64,000 nucleotides of DNA. Source: an uncultured Flavobacteriales bacterium (GTDB lineage Bacteria > Bacteroidota > Bacteroidia > Flavobacteriales_E > Vicingaceae). The position numbers and the translations under genes were made by a program. Shown piece by piece: positions 54,316 to 63,063 of the stretch; within the stretch, counting starts at the first letter, position 1; every line of letters begins with the position of its first letter. Below the pieces are notes generated by a model. That model worked only from the letters and a program-made list of their open reading frames with translations, was not told where the DNA came from and did not search any database. The DNA is taken from positions 31,253 to 95,252 of the forward strand of contig CAJQOH010000007.1 in assembly GCA_905479915.1 (NCBI GenBank), given 5' to 3'.

Positions 54316-54360
54316 ATATTTAAAAGAACTTTTTTAAAAAAATAATTATCTAAAAATAAG

Positions 54361-54388
54361 ATTCTGGATCTAGCACAGAATGACGAAT
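54361..54388. repeat. REP-like dyad upstream of era
   Basis: ATTCTG (54361-54366), nine bases, CAGAAT (54376-54381), then GACGAATT. The form 'TCTGGATC...CAGAATGACG' resembles the CCTGA...TCAGGATGACG class of short bacterial intergenic repeats. It is related in kind to the dyad at 2989-3005. Evidence is by pattern only. Confidence 0.4.
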
Positions 54389-54448
54389 TAGGTAGTGGGT
54401 GTTCAAACAATATTCTGTTTCTTTGCACCAATAAAAAAACTTAAAATA

Positions 54449-55330
54449 ATGCATAAAGCAGGTTTTGTAAATATAATTGGAGCTCCAAACGTTGGTAAAT
54501 CTACACTAATGAATGTTTTGGTTGGTGAACGCTTATCGATCATCACATCTAAAGCTCAAACTACACGCCATCGTATATTAGGTATGGTGAATGATGAAGA
54601 TTCCCAAATGGTATTCTCTGATACTCCAGGAATTATCGATCCGGCCTACAAAATGCATGAAGGGATGATGACCTTTGTAAACATGGCCATTTCTGATGCT
54701 GATGTTTTACTGGTAATGGTTGAAGCCCAAGAAAAAGAATTTAAAGACCCTAAAATTCTAGAGAAAGTTCAAAAAACGGACACCCCAGTTATTTTAATCA
54801 TCAACAAGATAGATGAGATAGAGCAAGAATTTTTAGAAGAAAAAGTAAAATTTTGGAGCGATAAAGTTCCCAATGCTAAAGTATTTCCTGTTTCAGCCCT
54901 GCATAAGTTCAATGTAGATCAGGTTGTAATGGAAATTAAAGCTGCATTACCAGAATCACCGCCTTATTACGATAAGGATACGTTAACTGATAAACCAGAA
55001 AAATTCTTTGTTTGTGAAATTATCAGAGAAAAAATTCTGATGAATTACAAAAAAGAGATCCCTTACTCGTGTGAAGTTGAAGTAGAATCGTTTAAAGAGG
55101 AAGAGAAGATTATCAGAATTAGAGCAGTAATTATGGTAATTAGAGATTCTCAAAAAGGAATTATTATCGGGCACCAAGGAAAACCGCTTAAAAAGGTAGG
55201 AACACAAGCTCGTATTGACATGGAAAAATTCTTTGATAAAAAAGTATTCTTAGAACTTTATGTAAAAGTAAATAAGGACTGGAGAAACAACGAAGCACAA
55301 TTAAAACGTTTTGGATACCTAAACAAATAA
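54449..55330 (+). CDS. era: GTPase Era
   Basis: The open frame begins at 54395, but the ATG at 54449 (MHKAGFVNIIGAPNVGKST) is the true start by family alignment; 293 residues. G1 GAPNVGKST, G2 TTRHRILG, G3 DTPG, G4 NKID, and a C-terminal KH domain with the GIIIGHQGKPLKKVG loop. Era binds the 3' end of 16S rRNA and assists 30S assembly. It is followed 25 bp later by der, so the two ribosome-assembly GTPases are neighbours. Confidence 0.97.
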   Translation: MHKAGFVNIIGAPNVGKSTLMNVLVGERLSIITSKAQTTRHRILGMVNDEDSQMVFSDTPGIIDPAYKMHEGMMTFVNMAISDADVLLVMVEAQEKEFKDPKILEKVQKTDTPVILIINKIDEIEQEFLEEKVKFWSDKVPNAKVFPVSALHKFNVDQVVMEIKAALPESPPYYDKDTLTDKPEKFFVCEIIREKILMNYKKEIPYSCEVEVESFKEEEKIIRIRAVIMVIRDSQKGIIIGHQGKPLKKVGTQARIDMEKFFDKKVFLELYVKVNKDWRNNEAQLKRFGYLNK

Positions 55331-55355
55331 GTTTTAGGTAATTTAGCCGCCTCTT

Positions 55356-56666
55356 ATGGGAAATATAGTAGCAATAGTAGGAAGACCAAATGTTGGAAAA
55401 TCAACCTTATTCAATAGGTTAACTGAATCACGTAGTGCCATAGTTGATGAAGCTAGTGGAGTAACACGTGATAGACATTATGGTAAGGTAGATTGGAATG
55501 GAACAGAGTTCACACTAATTGATACTGGAGGGTACATCAAAGGTTCTGATGATATTTTTGAAGATGAGATCAGAAAACAAGTTGTTATTTCTATTGAAGA
55601 ATGTGACCTAATTATATTTGTTGCTGATGTTACAGCCGGTGTTACGGATCTAGATCAAACTGTGGCTAACCTTTTAAGAAGGTCTAACAAAAAAGTACTT
55701 TTTGTTTCTAACAAAGTAGACAATCATGATAGGATTCCTGAATCAAGTGCTTTTTATGGCTTAGGAATTGCTGACGAAATATTTAACGTTTCTGCAATTA
55801 ACGGAAGCGGAACTGGAGATTTATTAGACGAGGTTGTCAACAACTTAGAAGAGGTTCCTGAAGACAATGATGACGATGGTATTCCTAGACTTGCTATTGT
55901 TGGAAGACCAAACGTTGGTAAATCATCCCTTTTAAATGCTTTAATTGGAGAGGAAAGAAATATTGTTACAGATATTTCAGGAACTACAAGAGATTCTATT
56001 ACAACTCACTACAATGCATTTGGTTTTGATTTAAAACTAATTGATACTGCAGGAATTCGTAAAAAAGGTAAAGTAAATGAAGACATTGAATTTTACTCTG
56101 TTATGCGTTCTGTTAGAGCCATAGAAAATGCTGATGTATGTGTTTTACTTATTGAAGCTTTAGATGGTATGATGGCGCAAGACATGAACATCTTTAACTT
56201 AGCCATCAAAAACAAAAAAGGTGTTGTTATTTTAGTGAACAAATGGGATTTAGTTGACAAAGAAACAAATACTGCAAAAGCTTTTGAGGAAGCCATTAGA
56301 AAAAAGATTGCTCCTTTTACAGATGTCCCAATTGTTTTTACTTCGGTTCAAAACAAACAAAGAATACATAAGGCTTTAGAAGAGGTTGTTCAAGTATATG
56401 AAAATAGAACACGAAAAATACCTACTTCAAAACTAAATGAAACAATGCTAGAGGTAGTCAATAAAAACCCTCCTCCAGCTTTAAAAGGAAAATGGATTAA
56501 GATTAAGTTTGTTACCCAACTGCCTACTCACGCTCCTTCTTTTGCATTCTTTTGCAATTTACCGCAATATGTAAAAGATCCTTACAAACGTTTCTTAGAA
56601 AACAAATTAAGAGAGAAATTCAATTTCTCTGGTGTTCCTATTCAAATATTTATGCGAAAAAAATAA
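55356..56666 (+). CDS. der: Ribosome biogenesis GTPase Der (EngA)
   Basis: 436 residues. Two tandem G domains, with P-loops GRPNVGKST (about residues 8-16) and GRPNVGKSS (about 183-191), each with DTGG or DTAG G3 and NKVD or NKWD G4 motifs, and a C-terminal KH-like domain ([20 protein letters not shown]...). It acts in 50S subunit maturation. Standard length; lies directly after era. Confidence 0.98.
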   Translation: MGNIVAIVGRPNVGKSTLFNRLTESRSAIVDEASGVTRDRHYGKVDWNGTEFTLIDTGGYIKGSDDIFEDEIRKQVVISIEECDLIIFVADVTAGVTDLDQTVANLLRRSNKKVLFVSNKVDNHDRIPESSAFYGLGIADEIFNVSAINGSGTGDLLDEVVNNLEEVPEDNDDDGIPRLAIVGRPNVGKSSLLNALIGEERNIVTDISGTTRDSITTHYNAFGFDLKLIDTAGIRKKGKVNEDIEFYSVMRSVRAIENADVCVLLIEALDGMMAQDMNIFNLAIKNKKGVVILVNKWDLVDKETNTAKAFEEAIRKKIAPFTDVPIVFTSVQNKQRIHKALEEVVQVYENRTRKIPTSKLNETMLEVVNKNPPPALKGKWIKIKFVTQLPTHAPSFAFFCNLPQYVKDPYKRFLENKLREKFNFSGVPIQIFMRKK

Positions 56667-56723
56667 GTGGCAATGCCACCGATTATTGAGTAGTTTACTC
56701 GAATTGTATTTAAAACAATAAAA

Positions 56724-57323
56724 ATGAAAAAAGTAACTCACCTTGTTTTAACCATTTCACTATTAACATCAACAAGTCTTGTTGGTCAAAACAACAATGT
56801 TGCACAACCAGAATTAGACTCAGGAACTATAGAACAACAGTTCGATTACATTATCAATAAGTCTACGAGTTTTAAAGAGTTTCAATTAATTAGAAAGACA
56901 TCTATTTTAAAGGTTAAAAGCCATGCTTTAGACTCTATTAAATCTATTCAACAAAATTTATCTAGTGTAAACAATTCTACTTCAACAGCTCAAAACGAAA
57001 TTTCAAAATTAAAGTCAGAAGTACAAACACTTCAAGGTGAGGTTGAAACAATAGCTCAAGATGTAGACAGCATTTCTTTTGTTGGAATACCACTTAGTAA
57101 AACCGGTTACAATAGCATTGTTTGGTTAATTATCGCATCACTTTCTATTGGCTTGCTTGCCTTTATTTTCCTTTTTAAGAAAAGCAATGTGGTTACACAA
57201 AAATCGCTTACTGATTTAGAAAAAGTAAATCTTGAATTTGAAGCTTTTAGAAAGAAAGCACTTATCAAAGAACAAGAAACAATGAGAAAATTACAAGATG
57301 AAAAAAACAAGCATTCGAATTAA
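56724..57323 (+). CDS. Coiled-coil protein with signal peptide and one TM helix
   Basis: 199 residues, no recognised family. Signal peptide MKKVTHLVLTISLLTSTSLVG, a periplasmic region with a coiled coil at about residues 60-112 (SIQQNLSSVNNSTSTAQNEI...LKSEVQTLQGEVETIAQDVDS), a membrane helix at about 130-150 (IVWLIIASLSIGLLAFIFLF), and a charged cytosolic coiled-coil tail (DLEKVNLEFEAFRKKALIKE). The layout resembles small Bacteroidota tRNA-synthetase-like named proteins of unknown role seen near der. Its function is not known. Confidence 0.75.
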   Translation: MKKVTHLVLTISLLTSTSLVGQNNNVAQPELDSGTIEQQFDYIINKSTSFKEFQLIRKTSILKVKSHALDSIKSIQQNLSSVNNSTSTAQNEISKLKSEVQTLQGEVETIAQDVDSISFVGIPLSKTGYNSIVWLIIASLSIGLLAFIFLFKKSNVVTQKSLTDLEKVNLEFEAFRKKALIKEQETMRKLQDEKNKHSN

Positions 57324-57344
57324 TTCTCTCTGTTTTTAGCATAA

Positions 57345-57380
57345 AAAAAATCCCGAAAAGAAATATCTTTTCGGGATTTT
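57345..57380. terminator. Bidirectional terminator between convergent genes
   Basis: Perfect 15-bp dyad (57345-57359 and 57366-57380, core TCCCGAAAAG) with a 6-base loop and A/T tracts on both sides, lying between the coiled-coil gene and the convergent DUF2723 gene. Confidence 0.9.
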
Positions 57381-57397
57381 TATTGCTATAAATCTTC

Positions 57398-60300
57398 TTA
57401 CATACCGCTCATCAAAAGGGTATTGATACTTGTGAAACGATCTTTCATCCCTTCTTCCATTCCCGCTTCTTTATATCGTTCGTTCGTCATCATTATAATT
57501 TGTTGAAGAATATATTTAGCTCTATCAGACTCTTCTTTAACCGATTTCTTATCATCTCCTTTTAAAGAAACATAGAACCTCAAATCATCTTCATAACGAT
57601 CTACTAAACTTCTAATGATTTTATTTCCTTTTTCATACTCTCCAAGCTTATAATAATTTTCTGCAATAGAAAGCACAAAGTAATTGTAAGGAACATTTCG
57701 TTCAGGAATTGCTTCTATACATTCATCTAAAACTTCAATCGCTTTCTCTTTTTGGCCAAGTCTAATAAACTCACCAGATAAACGTGCAAAGTTATTTCTG
57801 AAGTTCATACACATTCTTCTGTTGTTTTCATTCATGTATAAATCACTCTCTCTCATTCCTCCCCATTGGAATGCTGTCATTAAATTCTTATACATAATTT
57901 CAGTATTTACTTCTCCAGTTTGTCCATCAAAACTTTGAGCCTTATAAGGAACTAAACGATAAGCCAATCCTTCTAATTGAAAATAGTCTGTTAATCCTAA
58001 ATAACTTCCAGATCCAGTTGTAATTGCAAAATAAACTGGTCTCTCCCAATCATTAGCAGCTAAAATATCAAGAATGATCAAATCATTTTTCATAATGTAA
58101 GACTTGTTAACGGTCCATTCAACATTATCTACAATTCTATCTGCTCTATCTTGAGATACCGTTCCATTTGCCAATACTTTTTGTTTATCAACTGATATTT
58201 TAAAGTTTTTAGAAGGTATGTAATCTACCTGCTTTCTTCCTTGTCCAACCCCAACCTTTGATTTAGGAGTATCGTCCATAACAAACCCAATAATTTCGTC
58301 CACATCTCTAAAACCAGTTACTTCTGGTCTTTCATAAATAGGTACATAATCATTTGTTCCTTGTCTTAATTTTGCTTCTGGTATTCTTTGAGGAATTCCA
58401 TCAGCATCCCAAGCTTTTCTTCTCATTTGATCGATATACCAATCAGTATTCAATAAACTTAAGTTAACTACTCTAACATCAGTACGGTAATGCAATACCT
58501 CTTGAGCATACCATAAAGGGAAAGTATCGTTATCTCCATTGGTAAACAAGATGGCATTTGGTGCACAAGAATTTAAATAATTCTTAGCAAAATCACTTCC
58601 TGTATACACCCCATTACGGTTGTGATCATCCCAGTTTTCGCTAGCCATTATTGTAGGTACAAGAATTAAACATCCTACAGATACAGCAACGGCACTAATC
58701 GTTTTAGGCATCTTTTTGCTTAAAAGATCATATAAAGCATATACTCCAACACCTATCCATATTGCAAACACATAAAAAGAACCTACGTAAGCGTAATCTC
58801 TTTCTCTTGGCTGTGGAGAAGGCTGATTCAGGTAAAAGTTAATCATCATCCCTGTAAAAAAGAACAGCAACCCGATAACAAGAAAATCTTTTGGATCTCT
58901 ATAGAACTGAAAGATCAACCCAATCAATCCTAATAAAAATGGCAATAAATAATATTTATTATGGCCCGCATTTTCTGTTATACTTTTAGGAAGTTTGTCT
59001 TGAGACCCTAATCGAATAGCATCTAAAGGTGGTATACCTGTCATCCAGTTACCACTAGTAATATCATTTGGCTTTAAGCCTTGAACATCATTTTGTCTAC
59101 CGGCAAAGTTCCACATAAAGTACCTAAAGTACAGGTGTCCCCATTGGTAGTTAAATAAAAATGCCAAGTTCTCACTTAAGGTAGGCACCTTTACTGTTTC
59201 ACCATTAGAGGCACGTTTATTTTTCCCTTTAACGCCACCACTCCACATCTCATAATGTTGTTTATGATTGGCTTGAGAGCTCCACATACGAGGTAAAAAC
59301 CCTGAAGTCTTTTCATCGTAGTTTGGTTTATTTTTCTCCCCTTCATTAGTCTGAACATACTTACCGTCTACTCTATCTTGAAAATAAACAGGATTTCCTT
59401 CTTTATACGGCTCTCTTGCATCTAAAGGAGTACTATAATACTGACCTGTTAGGAAAGGTGCTGAACCATATTGTTCACGATTTAAATAAGACAATAAACT
59501 AAATGCGTTTTCAGGATTGTTTTCATCCATTGGAGGATTTGCTGCTGACCTTACCATAATTACAGCATAGGTAGAATACCCTATCAATATAACTGTACCA
59601 CACAGTATGATTGTATTCCATACTACCTTTCCATTTTTTTGAGTGTAATAAAGACCTGCTGATAATGCAGCCATTAAAGTGAATATAAAAATCAGTAATC
59701 CTGAATGGAACCCCATTCCCATCTTATTAACAAAGAACAATTCAAACATTGCTCCAACCTTAACTGTTCCAGGAATTATTGCAAACTGAACTATTCCTAA
59801 TACTAAAACAGAATAAGCTCCTGCAATAAAAAAGTTTTTTGCATTCAGTTCTCTTGTCTTGAAATAATACAAGAATACCATTGCAGGTATTGCCAATAAG
59901 TTCAGTAAATGGACTCCAATAGAAAGACCAACTAAGTAAGCAATAAATACGATCCATCGTGTACTGTGTTTCTCTCCAGCTACAGCTTCCCATTTCAAAA
60001 TAGCCCAGAAAACTAAAGCAGTAAACAAAGATGACATTGCATAAACTTCAGCCTCTACTGCTGAAAACCAAAAAGAATCTGAGAAAGTATAAGCTAAGGC
60101 TCCAACTACTCCAGCTCCTAAAATGGCGATGTTTTTACTTTCTGTTATTTCACCTGATTTTCTCGCTAATTTACCTACTACTCTGGTAATGGTCCAATAT
60201 AAAAACAAAATCGTAAATGAACTACTCAGTGCAGACAACACATTCATCGCATATCCTGCAGACTCTCCAGAACCAAACATGGTAAAAAATCGACCTATCA

Positions 60301-60472
60301 ACATAAAAAGAGGTGCTCCTGGTGGATGTCCAACTTCTAAGTTATAAGCCGTTGCAATAAATTCACCACAATCCCAAAAACTTGCTGTAGATTCAATTGT
60401 AGAAACATAAACGAAAGTTGCTATCAACCATACTGCCCAGCCAATTATGTTGTTTAATTTTTTAAAATCCAT
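57398..60472 (-). CDS. DUF2723 membrane protein (putative protein O-glycosylation)
   Basis: 1024 residues. The N-terminus with YVSTIESTASFWDCGEFIAT and LEVGHPPGAPLFMLIGRFF is the DUF2723 signature, including the acidic residues expected at the active site of GT-C enzymes. About twelve membrane helices lie in residues 1-620, interrupted by a long loop, followed by a soluble C-terminal part with TPR-like helices (EKAIEVLDECIEAIPERNVP, LGEYEKGNKIIRSLV). In Bacteroidota this family is linked to glycan transfer in the periplasm; the exact reaction here is inferred. Alone on its strand, with its own terminator. Confidence 0.88.
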   Translation of the reverse strand: MDFKKLNNIIGWAVWLIATFVYVSTIESTASFWDCGEFIATAYNLEVGHPPGAPLFMLIGRFFTMFGSGESAGYAMNVLSALSSSFTILFLYWTITRVVGKLARKSGEITESKNIAILGAGVVGALAYTFSDSFWFSAVEAEVYAMSSLFTALVFWAILKWEAVAGEKHSTRWIVFIAYLVGLSIGVHLLNLLAIPAMVFLYYFKTRELNAKNFFIAGAYSVLVLGIVQFAIIPGTVKVGAMFELFFVNKMGMGFHSGLLIFIFTLMAALSAGLYYTQKNGKVVWNTIILCGTVILIGYSTYAVIMVRSAANPPMDENNPENAFSLLSYLNREQYGSAPFLTGQYYSTPLDAREPYKEGNPVYFQDRVDGKYVQTNEGEKNKPNYDEKTSGFLPRMWSSQANHKQHYEMWSGGVKGKNKRASNGETVKVPTLSENLAFLFNYQWGHLYFRYFMWNFAGRQNDVQGLKPNDITSGNWMTGIPPLDAIRLGSQDKLPKSITENAGHNKYYLLPFLLGLIGLIFQFYRDPKDFLVIGLLFFFTGMMINFYLNQPSPQPRERDYAYVGSFYVFAIWIGVGVYALYDLLSKKMPKTISAVAVSVGCLILVPTIMASENWDDHNRNGVYTGSDFAKNYLNSCAPNAILFTNGDNDTFPLWYAQEVLHYRTDVRVVNLSLLNTDWYIDQMRRKAWDADGIPQRIPEAKLRQGTNDYVPIYERPEVTGFRDVDEIIGFVMDDTPKSKVGVGQGRKQVDYIPSKNFKISVDKQKVLANGTVSQDRADRIVDNVEWTVNKSYIMKNDLIILDILAANDWERPVYFAITTGSGSYLGLTDYFQLEGLAYRLVPYKAQSFDGQTGEVNTEIMYKNLMTAFQWGGMRESDLYMNENNRRMCMNFRNNFARLSGEFIRLGQKEKAIEVLDECIEAIPERNVPYNYFVLSIAENYYKLGEYEKGNKIIRSLVDRYEDDLRFYVSLKGDDKKSVKEESDRAKYILQQIIMMTNERYKEAGMEEGMKDRFTSINTLLMSGM

Positions 60473-60563
60473 GTGTCTATTTTTTATAAGCTACGAAAAT
60501 ATGAAATTCTAAAGATATTCCCGTTAAAGGATGTTAATCATTGTTAAAAATTGTTTTAGCTTT

Positions 60564-60598
60564 TTTGTTTTGCAGAAATAAAAAAAATATTACATTTG
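60564..60598 (+). promoter_or_regulatory. Promoter of tRNA-Gln
   Basis: TTTTG at 60568-60572, 18 bases, then TACATTTG at 60591-60598, an excellent match to TTG-N17-23-TAnnTTTG. The -7 box ends 30 bp before the tRNA 5' end, leaving a short leader. Confidence 0.75.
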
Positions 60599-60628
60599 CC
60601 GTCCTTATCAGCCTAATAGGTTTGATAC

Positions 60629-60701
60629 TGCCCGATGGTGTAACTGGCAACACGTCTGTTTTTGGTACAGAAGAGTCTAGGTTCGAGCCCTAGTCGGGCA
60701 A
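60629..60701 (+). tRNA. tRNA-Gln (UUG)
   Basis: 73 bases with a full cloverleaf. Acceptor TGCCCGA/TCGGGCA, anticodon stem TCTGT/ACAGA enclosing TTTTGGT, giving anticodon UUG, T-stem CTAGG/CCTAG around TTCGAGC. Discriminator A73; CCA is not encoded (A then CTT). It reads CAA and, with wobble, CAG codons. Promoter upstream and terminator 13 bp downstream make it a single-gene unit; the matching synthetase gene glnS is at 14566. Confidence 0.96.
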
Positions 60702-60714
60702 CTTTTAAGATTTC

Positions 60715-60758
60715 AAACCCTCCGTAAATAGTGAAAAATTTTCGGAGGGTTTCTTTTT
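60715..60758 (+). terminator. Terminator of tRNA-Gln
   Basis: AAACCCTCCG (60715-60724) pairs with CGGAGGGTTT (60743-60752) around an 18-base A/T loop, followed by CTTTTT. Located 13 bp after the tRNA. Confidence 0.85.
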
Positions 60759-60771
60759 GGTACAGGGTTCG
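60754..60771 (+). pseudogene. tRNA-Gln remnant
   Basis: TTTTTGGTACAG at 60754-60765 is identical to the anticodon loop and 3' stem of tRNA-Gln (60659-60670), and it is followed at once by GGTTCG, which matches the T-loop start (60680-60685). The nine bases between these parts in the tRNA are missing. It overlaps the T-run of the terminator. The match is short (18 bases in two pieces), so chance is not excluded. Confidence 0.5.
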
Positions 60772-60798
60772 TTACCGATTTTCTTGTTTCTGCTACTG

Positions 60799-60826
60799 AA
60801 AACCTTTACACCGATGTAAGGGTTTT
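60799..60826. terminator. Hairpin upstream of the TPR protein gene
   Basis: AAAACCTTTACA pairs with TGTAAGGGTTTT (one G-T pair) around CCGA. A T-rich tail follows. It sits 40 bp before the TTG start of the next gene, so it may act as a second stop for tRNA-Gln transcripts or as a leader structure of that gene. Confidence 0.55.
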
Positions 60827-60866
60827 TAATTTATCCTTATCTTCGTTTCAAAATCATCTAATTAGA

Positions 60867-61574
60867 TTGAAAAAACGCTTACTCATATTATTATTGCTTC
60901 CGGTTATTGCAATTGGACAGGTTACTTCTGATTCACTTTGGAATGCATGGAGCAATGAGAGTTTGGAAAATTCAATCAGACTAAGTGCCTTACTTGAGCT
61001 TAGTAAAAATGTAAATACAATAAGCCCAGATAGTTCCTTTTATTTAGCAGGTGTGGCTTATAAATTTGCCGAAGAACAACAGCTTCAGACTGTAATGGCT
61101 CAAGCTCTTTTGAATCAAGGAATAGCATTAGACATGAGAGGAAACGGTGCATTAGCTGTTGAATATTACAATAAGGCAAGCGTTATCTACACCAAAACTG
61201 GTAATAAATCAGGGAGAGCAAAAACAATCGCAAACATTGGCATTATTTACTTAGCAAATAATGAATTTGAAAAAGCATTAACTCATTTTAGCGAAGCTTT
61301 AGCAATCATGGATACGTTAGGTTTAAACCAGCTTAGATCTACTGTTTTAAACAGAATGGGTGAGGTTTACCATAAGTTAAATCAGCATAGTAGAGCAATA
61401 GAATTGTATGAAAAGGCCATCCTAAATGATAAAAATAATCTAAACAGCTCTGAAGAAAATATAGCTATCAGCTATAGTGGAATAGCCTCAGTTTTAATTG
61501 ATCAAAAGAAATATAACACCGCAAAAGAAAAATTAAACCTGAGTTTAGCACTCTTAAAAAAACATCTTCATTAA
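60867..61574 (+). CDS. Secreted TPR protein
   Basis: 235 residues from a TTG start (LKKRLLILLLLPVIAIGQ), which gives a good signal peptide; no ATG lies near. Four TPR units cover about residues 55-230 (MAQALLNQGIALDMRGNGAL, AKTIANIGIIYLANNEFEKA, STVLNRMGEVYHKLNQHSRA, AISYSGIASVLIDQKKYNTA). The layout is that of the N-terminal sensor half of Bacteroidota TPR histidine kinases or LuxR/cyclase proteins, but the output domain is absent and the stop is clean. It may be a truncated sensor or a free periplasmic scaffold. Convergent with the ppx-like gene. Confidence 0.78.
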   Translation: MKKRLLILLLLPVIAIGQVTSDSLWNAWSNESLENSIRLSALLELSKNVNTISPDSSFYLAGVAYKFAEEQQLQTVMAQALLNQGIALDMRGNGALAVEYYNKASVIYTKTGNKSGRAKTIANIGIIYLANNEFEKALTHFSEALAIMDTLGLNQLRSTVLNRMGEVYHKLNQHSRAIELYEKAILNDKNNLNSSEENIAISYSGIASVLIDQKKYNTAKEKLNLSLALLKKHLH

Positions 61575-61588
61575 AACTACTCTAGAGC

Positions 61589-62476
61589 TTAGAGTAACTT
61601 CTTTTTTTGTTTAGCATACAGTTCATGAATAATACCATCAGCAAGACCCACTTTAGGAACAAACAGTTCATCAATTGAACTAGCTTTCATTGCCGTTAAG
61701 TAAATTTTTGCTGCATGAGTAATTACATCAGCTCTATCGGGCTTAAGCCCCAACTTTTTAACACGCTGATCTACAGAATACTTATTCAAAAACTTAGACA
61801 TACGTTTAAGGTCTGCTTTCTTAAAAAGCATATAATCTTTTAATCCACACAACTTGTAAAGCTTATTAATATTTCCTCCTGTGGCAATGATTAAAGAAGG
61901 GCTATAATTTTTTTGTGCTTTTTTAATCCAACCATAAAAATCATCCCAAGTATCATCATGCACTAAATCATATTTCAATCGTAACGTACCAATTTTAAAT
62001 GAACTTGAAATCTTTTTTTCACCCTTAGAAAAAATTGTAACCTCTGTACTCCCCCCACCAACATCGATATACAAAAAGGTACCATTACTATCTATTTGAT
62101 CAGCCACATGAGTCTGATAAATTAACTCCGCTTCATCTTCACCACTTAACAGTTCAATCTCTATATCGGTATGCTTCTTTATCGTTTTAATAATTTCTGC
62201 ACCATTCTCTGCACTTCGCATTGCTGAAGTAGCACATACCCGATAATCAACAACATCATAAACGTCATTTAACTTTTTAAAAGCCTCAATGGTATTGATG
62301 AGTTTTTCTTTATTATTCTTAGAAATAGTCTGTTTTAAGAATACATCTTCACCAAGCCGAATTGGCAACCTTACCAATGAGGTTTTCTTAATCACAAAAC
62401 TGTTTTGATAAGGATATACATCACAAAACAATAACCTTACAGCATTAGACCCTATATCAACAGCAGCTAATCTCAT
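61589..62476 (-). CDS. Ppx/GppA-family phosphatase
   Basis: The frame opens at 62509, but the ATG at 62476 (MRLAAVDIGSNAVRLLFCDV) fits the family start; 295 residues. ASKHA-fold features: the phosphate-1 loop DIGSNAVRLL, CATSAMRSAENG, the catalytic Glu region LSGEDEAELIY, and phosphate-2 loop YIDVGGGSTEV. It lacks the C-terminal HD domain of E. coli Ppx, the usual short Bacteroidota form. Likely hydrolyses polyphosphate or pppGpp. A polyphosphate kinase gene is often adjacent in relatives but is not within the window. Confidence 0.9.
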   Translation of the reverse strand: MRLAAVDIGSNAVRLLFCDVYPYQNSFVIKKTSLVRLPIRLGEDVFLKQTISKNNKEKLINTIEAFKKLNDVYDVVDYRVCATSAMRSAENGAEIIKTIKKHTDIEIELLSGEDEAELIYQTHVADQIDSNGTFLYIDVGGGSTEVTIFSKGEKKISSSFKIGTLRLKYDLVHDDTWDDFYGWIKKAQKNYSPSLIIATGGNINKLYKLCGLKDYMLFKKADLKRMSKFLNKYSVDQRVKKLGLKPDRADVITHAAKIYLTAMKASSIDELFVPKVGLADGIIHELYAKQKKKLL

Positions 62477-62754
62477 ATGTATAAAACTACTATTTTTAAG
62501 TAAGCTCAAATAACTTAATTAAATTCTTTATCATTTCATTATCTAAATAAAAGACCATTTTAAGAATACCTTCTAGCTCATTTCTCACATAACATCTTCC
62601 ACTGTTACAACAATCTCTATTTTCAAGTAAACTTTTGATAATGAGGGCATAACTTTTAATTAAACTATACCGTCAATCTATAACAAAATCTTAATGATTG
62701 CGTGACTTCAATCCTATAGCCACAAGATATTTTTGTAAGGTAAATTCTTAAGAA

Positions 62755-62988
62755 ATGAAAATAAACTATTACAAAAAAAAGATGTATGATTATAAGTACG
62801 GCACTACTAGCAATTTGCATAAAGAAATTGAGCAAATCACAAAAATTCAAGAAAATAACAAGAAAAATTATTCGAACGAAAAACGAAGTTTTTTCAAGAA
62901 AAAACTTTTCTCAGAAAAACCAAATAGAACCAAACATGCTATCAACAGAAATTCATTTGAGCTAAATGTATTCCAATCATGCATTTAA
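62755..62988 (+). CDS. Small Lys/Asn-rich hypothetical protein
   Basis: 77 residues, ATG start, strongly basic (KINYYKKKMYDYKYGTTSNL, KRSFFKKKLFSEKPNR). No family recognised, no signal peptide. A TATTTTTG sequence at 62728-62735, 19 bp upstream, matches a -7 box, which supports expression. Low complexity and AT-rich codons leave real doubt that it is a gene. The 278 bp before it show no other feature. Confidence 0.4.
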   Translation: MKINYYKKKMYDYKYGTTSNLHKEIEQITKIQENNKKNYSNEKRSFFKKKLFSEKPNRTKHAINRNSFELNVFQSCI

Positions 62989-63063
62989 ATAAAATAGACA
63001 GATTGGATGGACCAATCTTATTATTAAATAATAGCCAAAATCAATAAATCATTTAACCTATAC

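Noticed and set aside
62511..62680. Minus-strand frame of about 58 codons downstream of the small Lys-rich ORF (contains LLENRDCCNSGRCYVRNELE)
   Set aside because: No ATG, GTG or TTG start near its beginning and an in-frame stop just upstream; codon pattern alone is not enough. It might be a remnant of a gene.
62698..62735. Full promoter (TTG plus TATTTTTG) for the small ORF at 62755
   Set aside because: The spacing between the two elements is 27 bases, too long for the Bacteroidota consensus; only the -7 box is mentioned.
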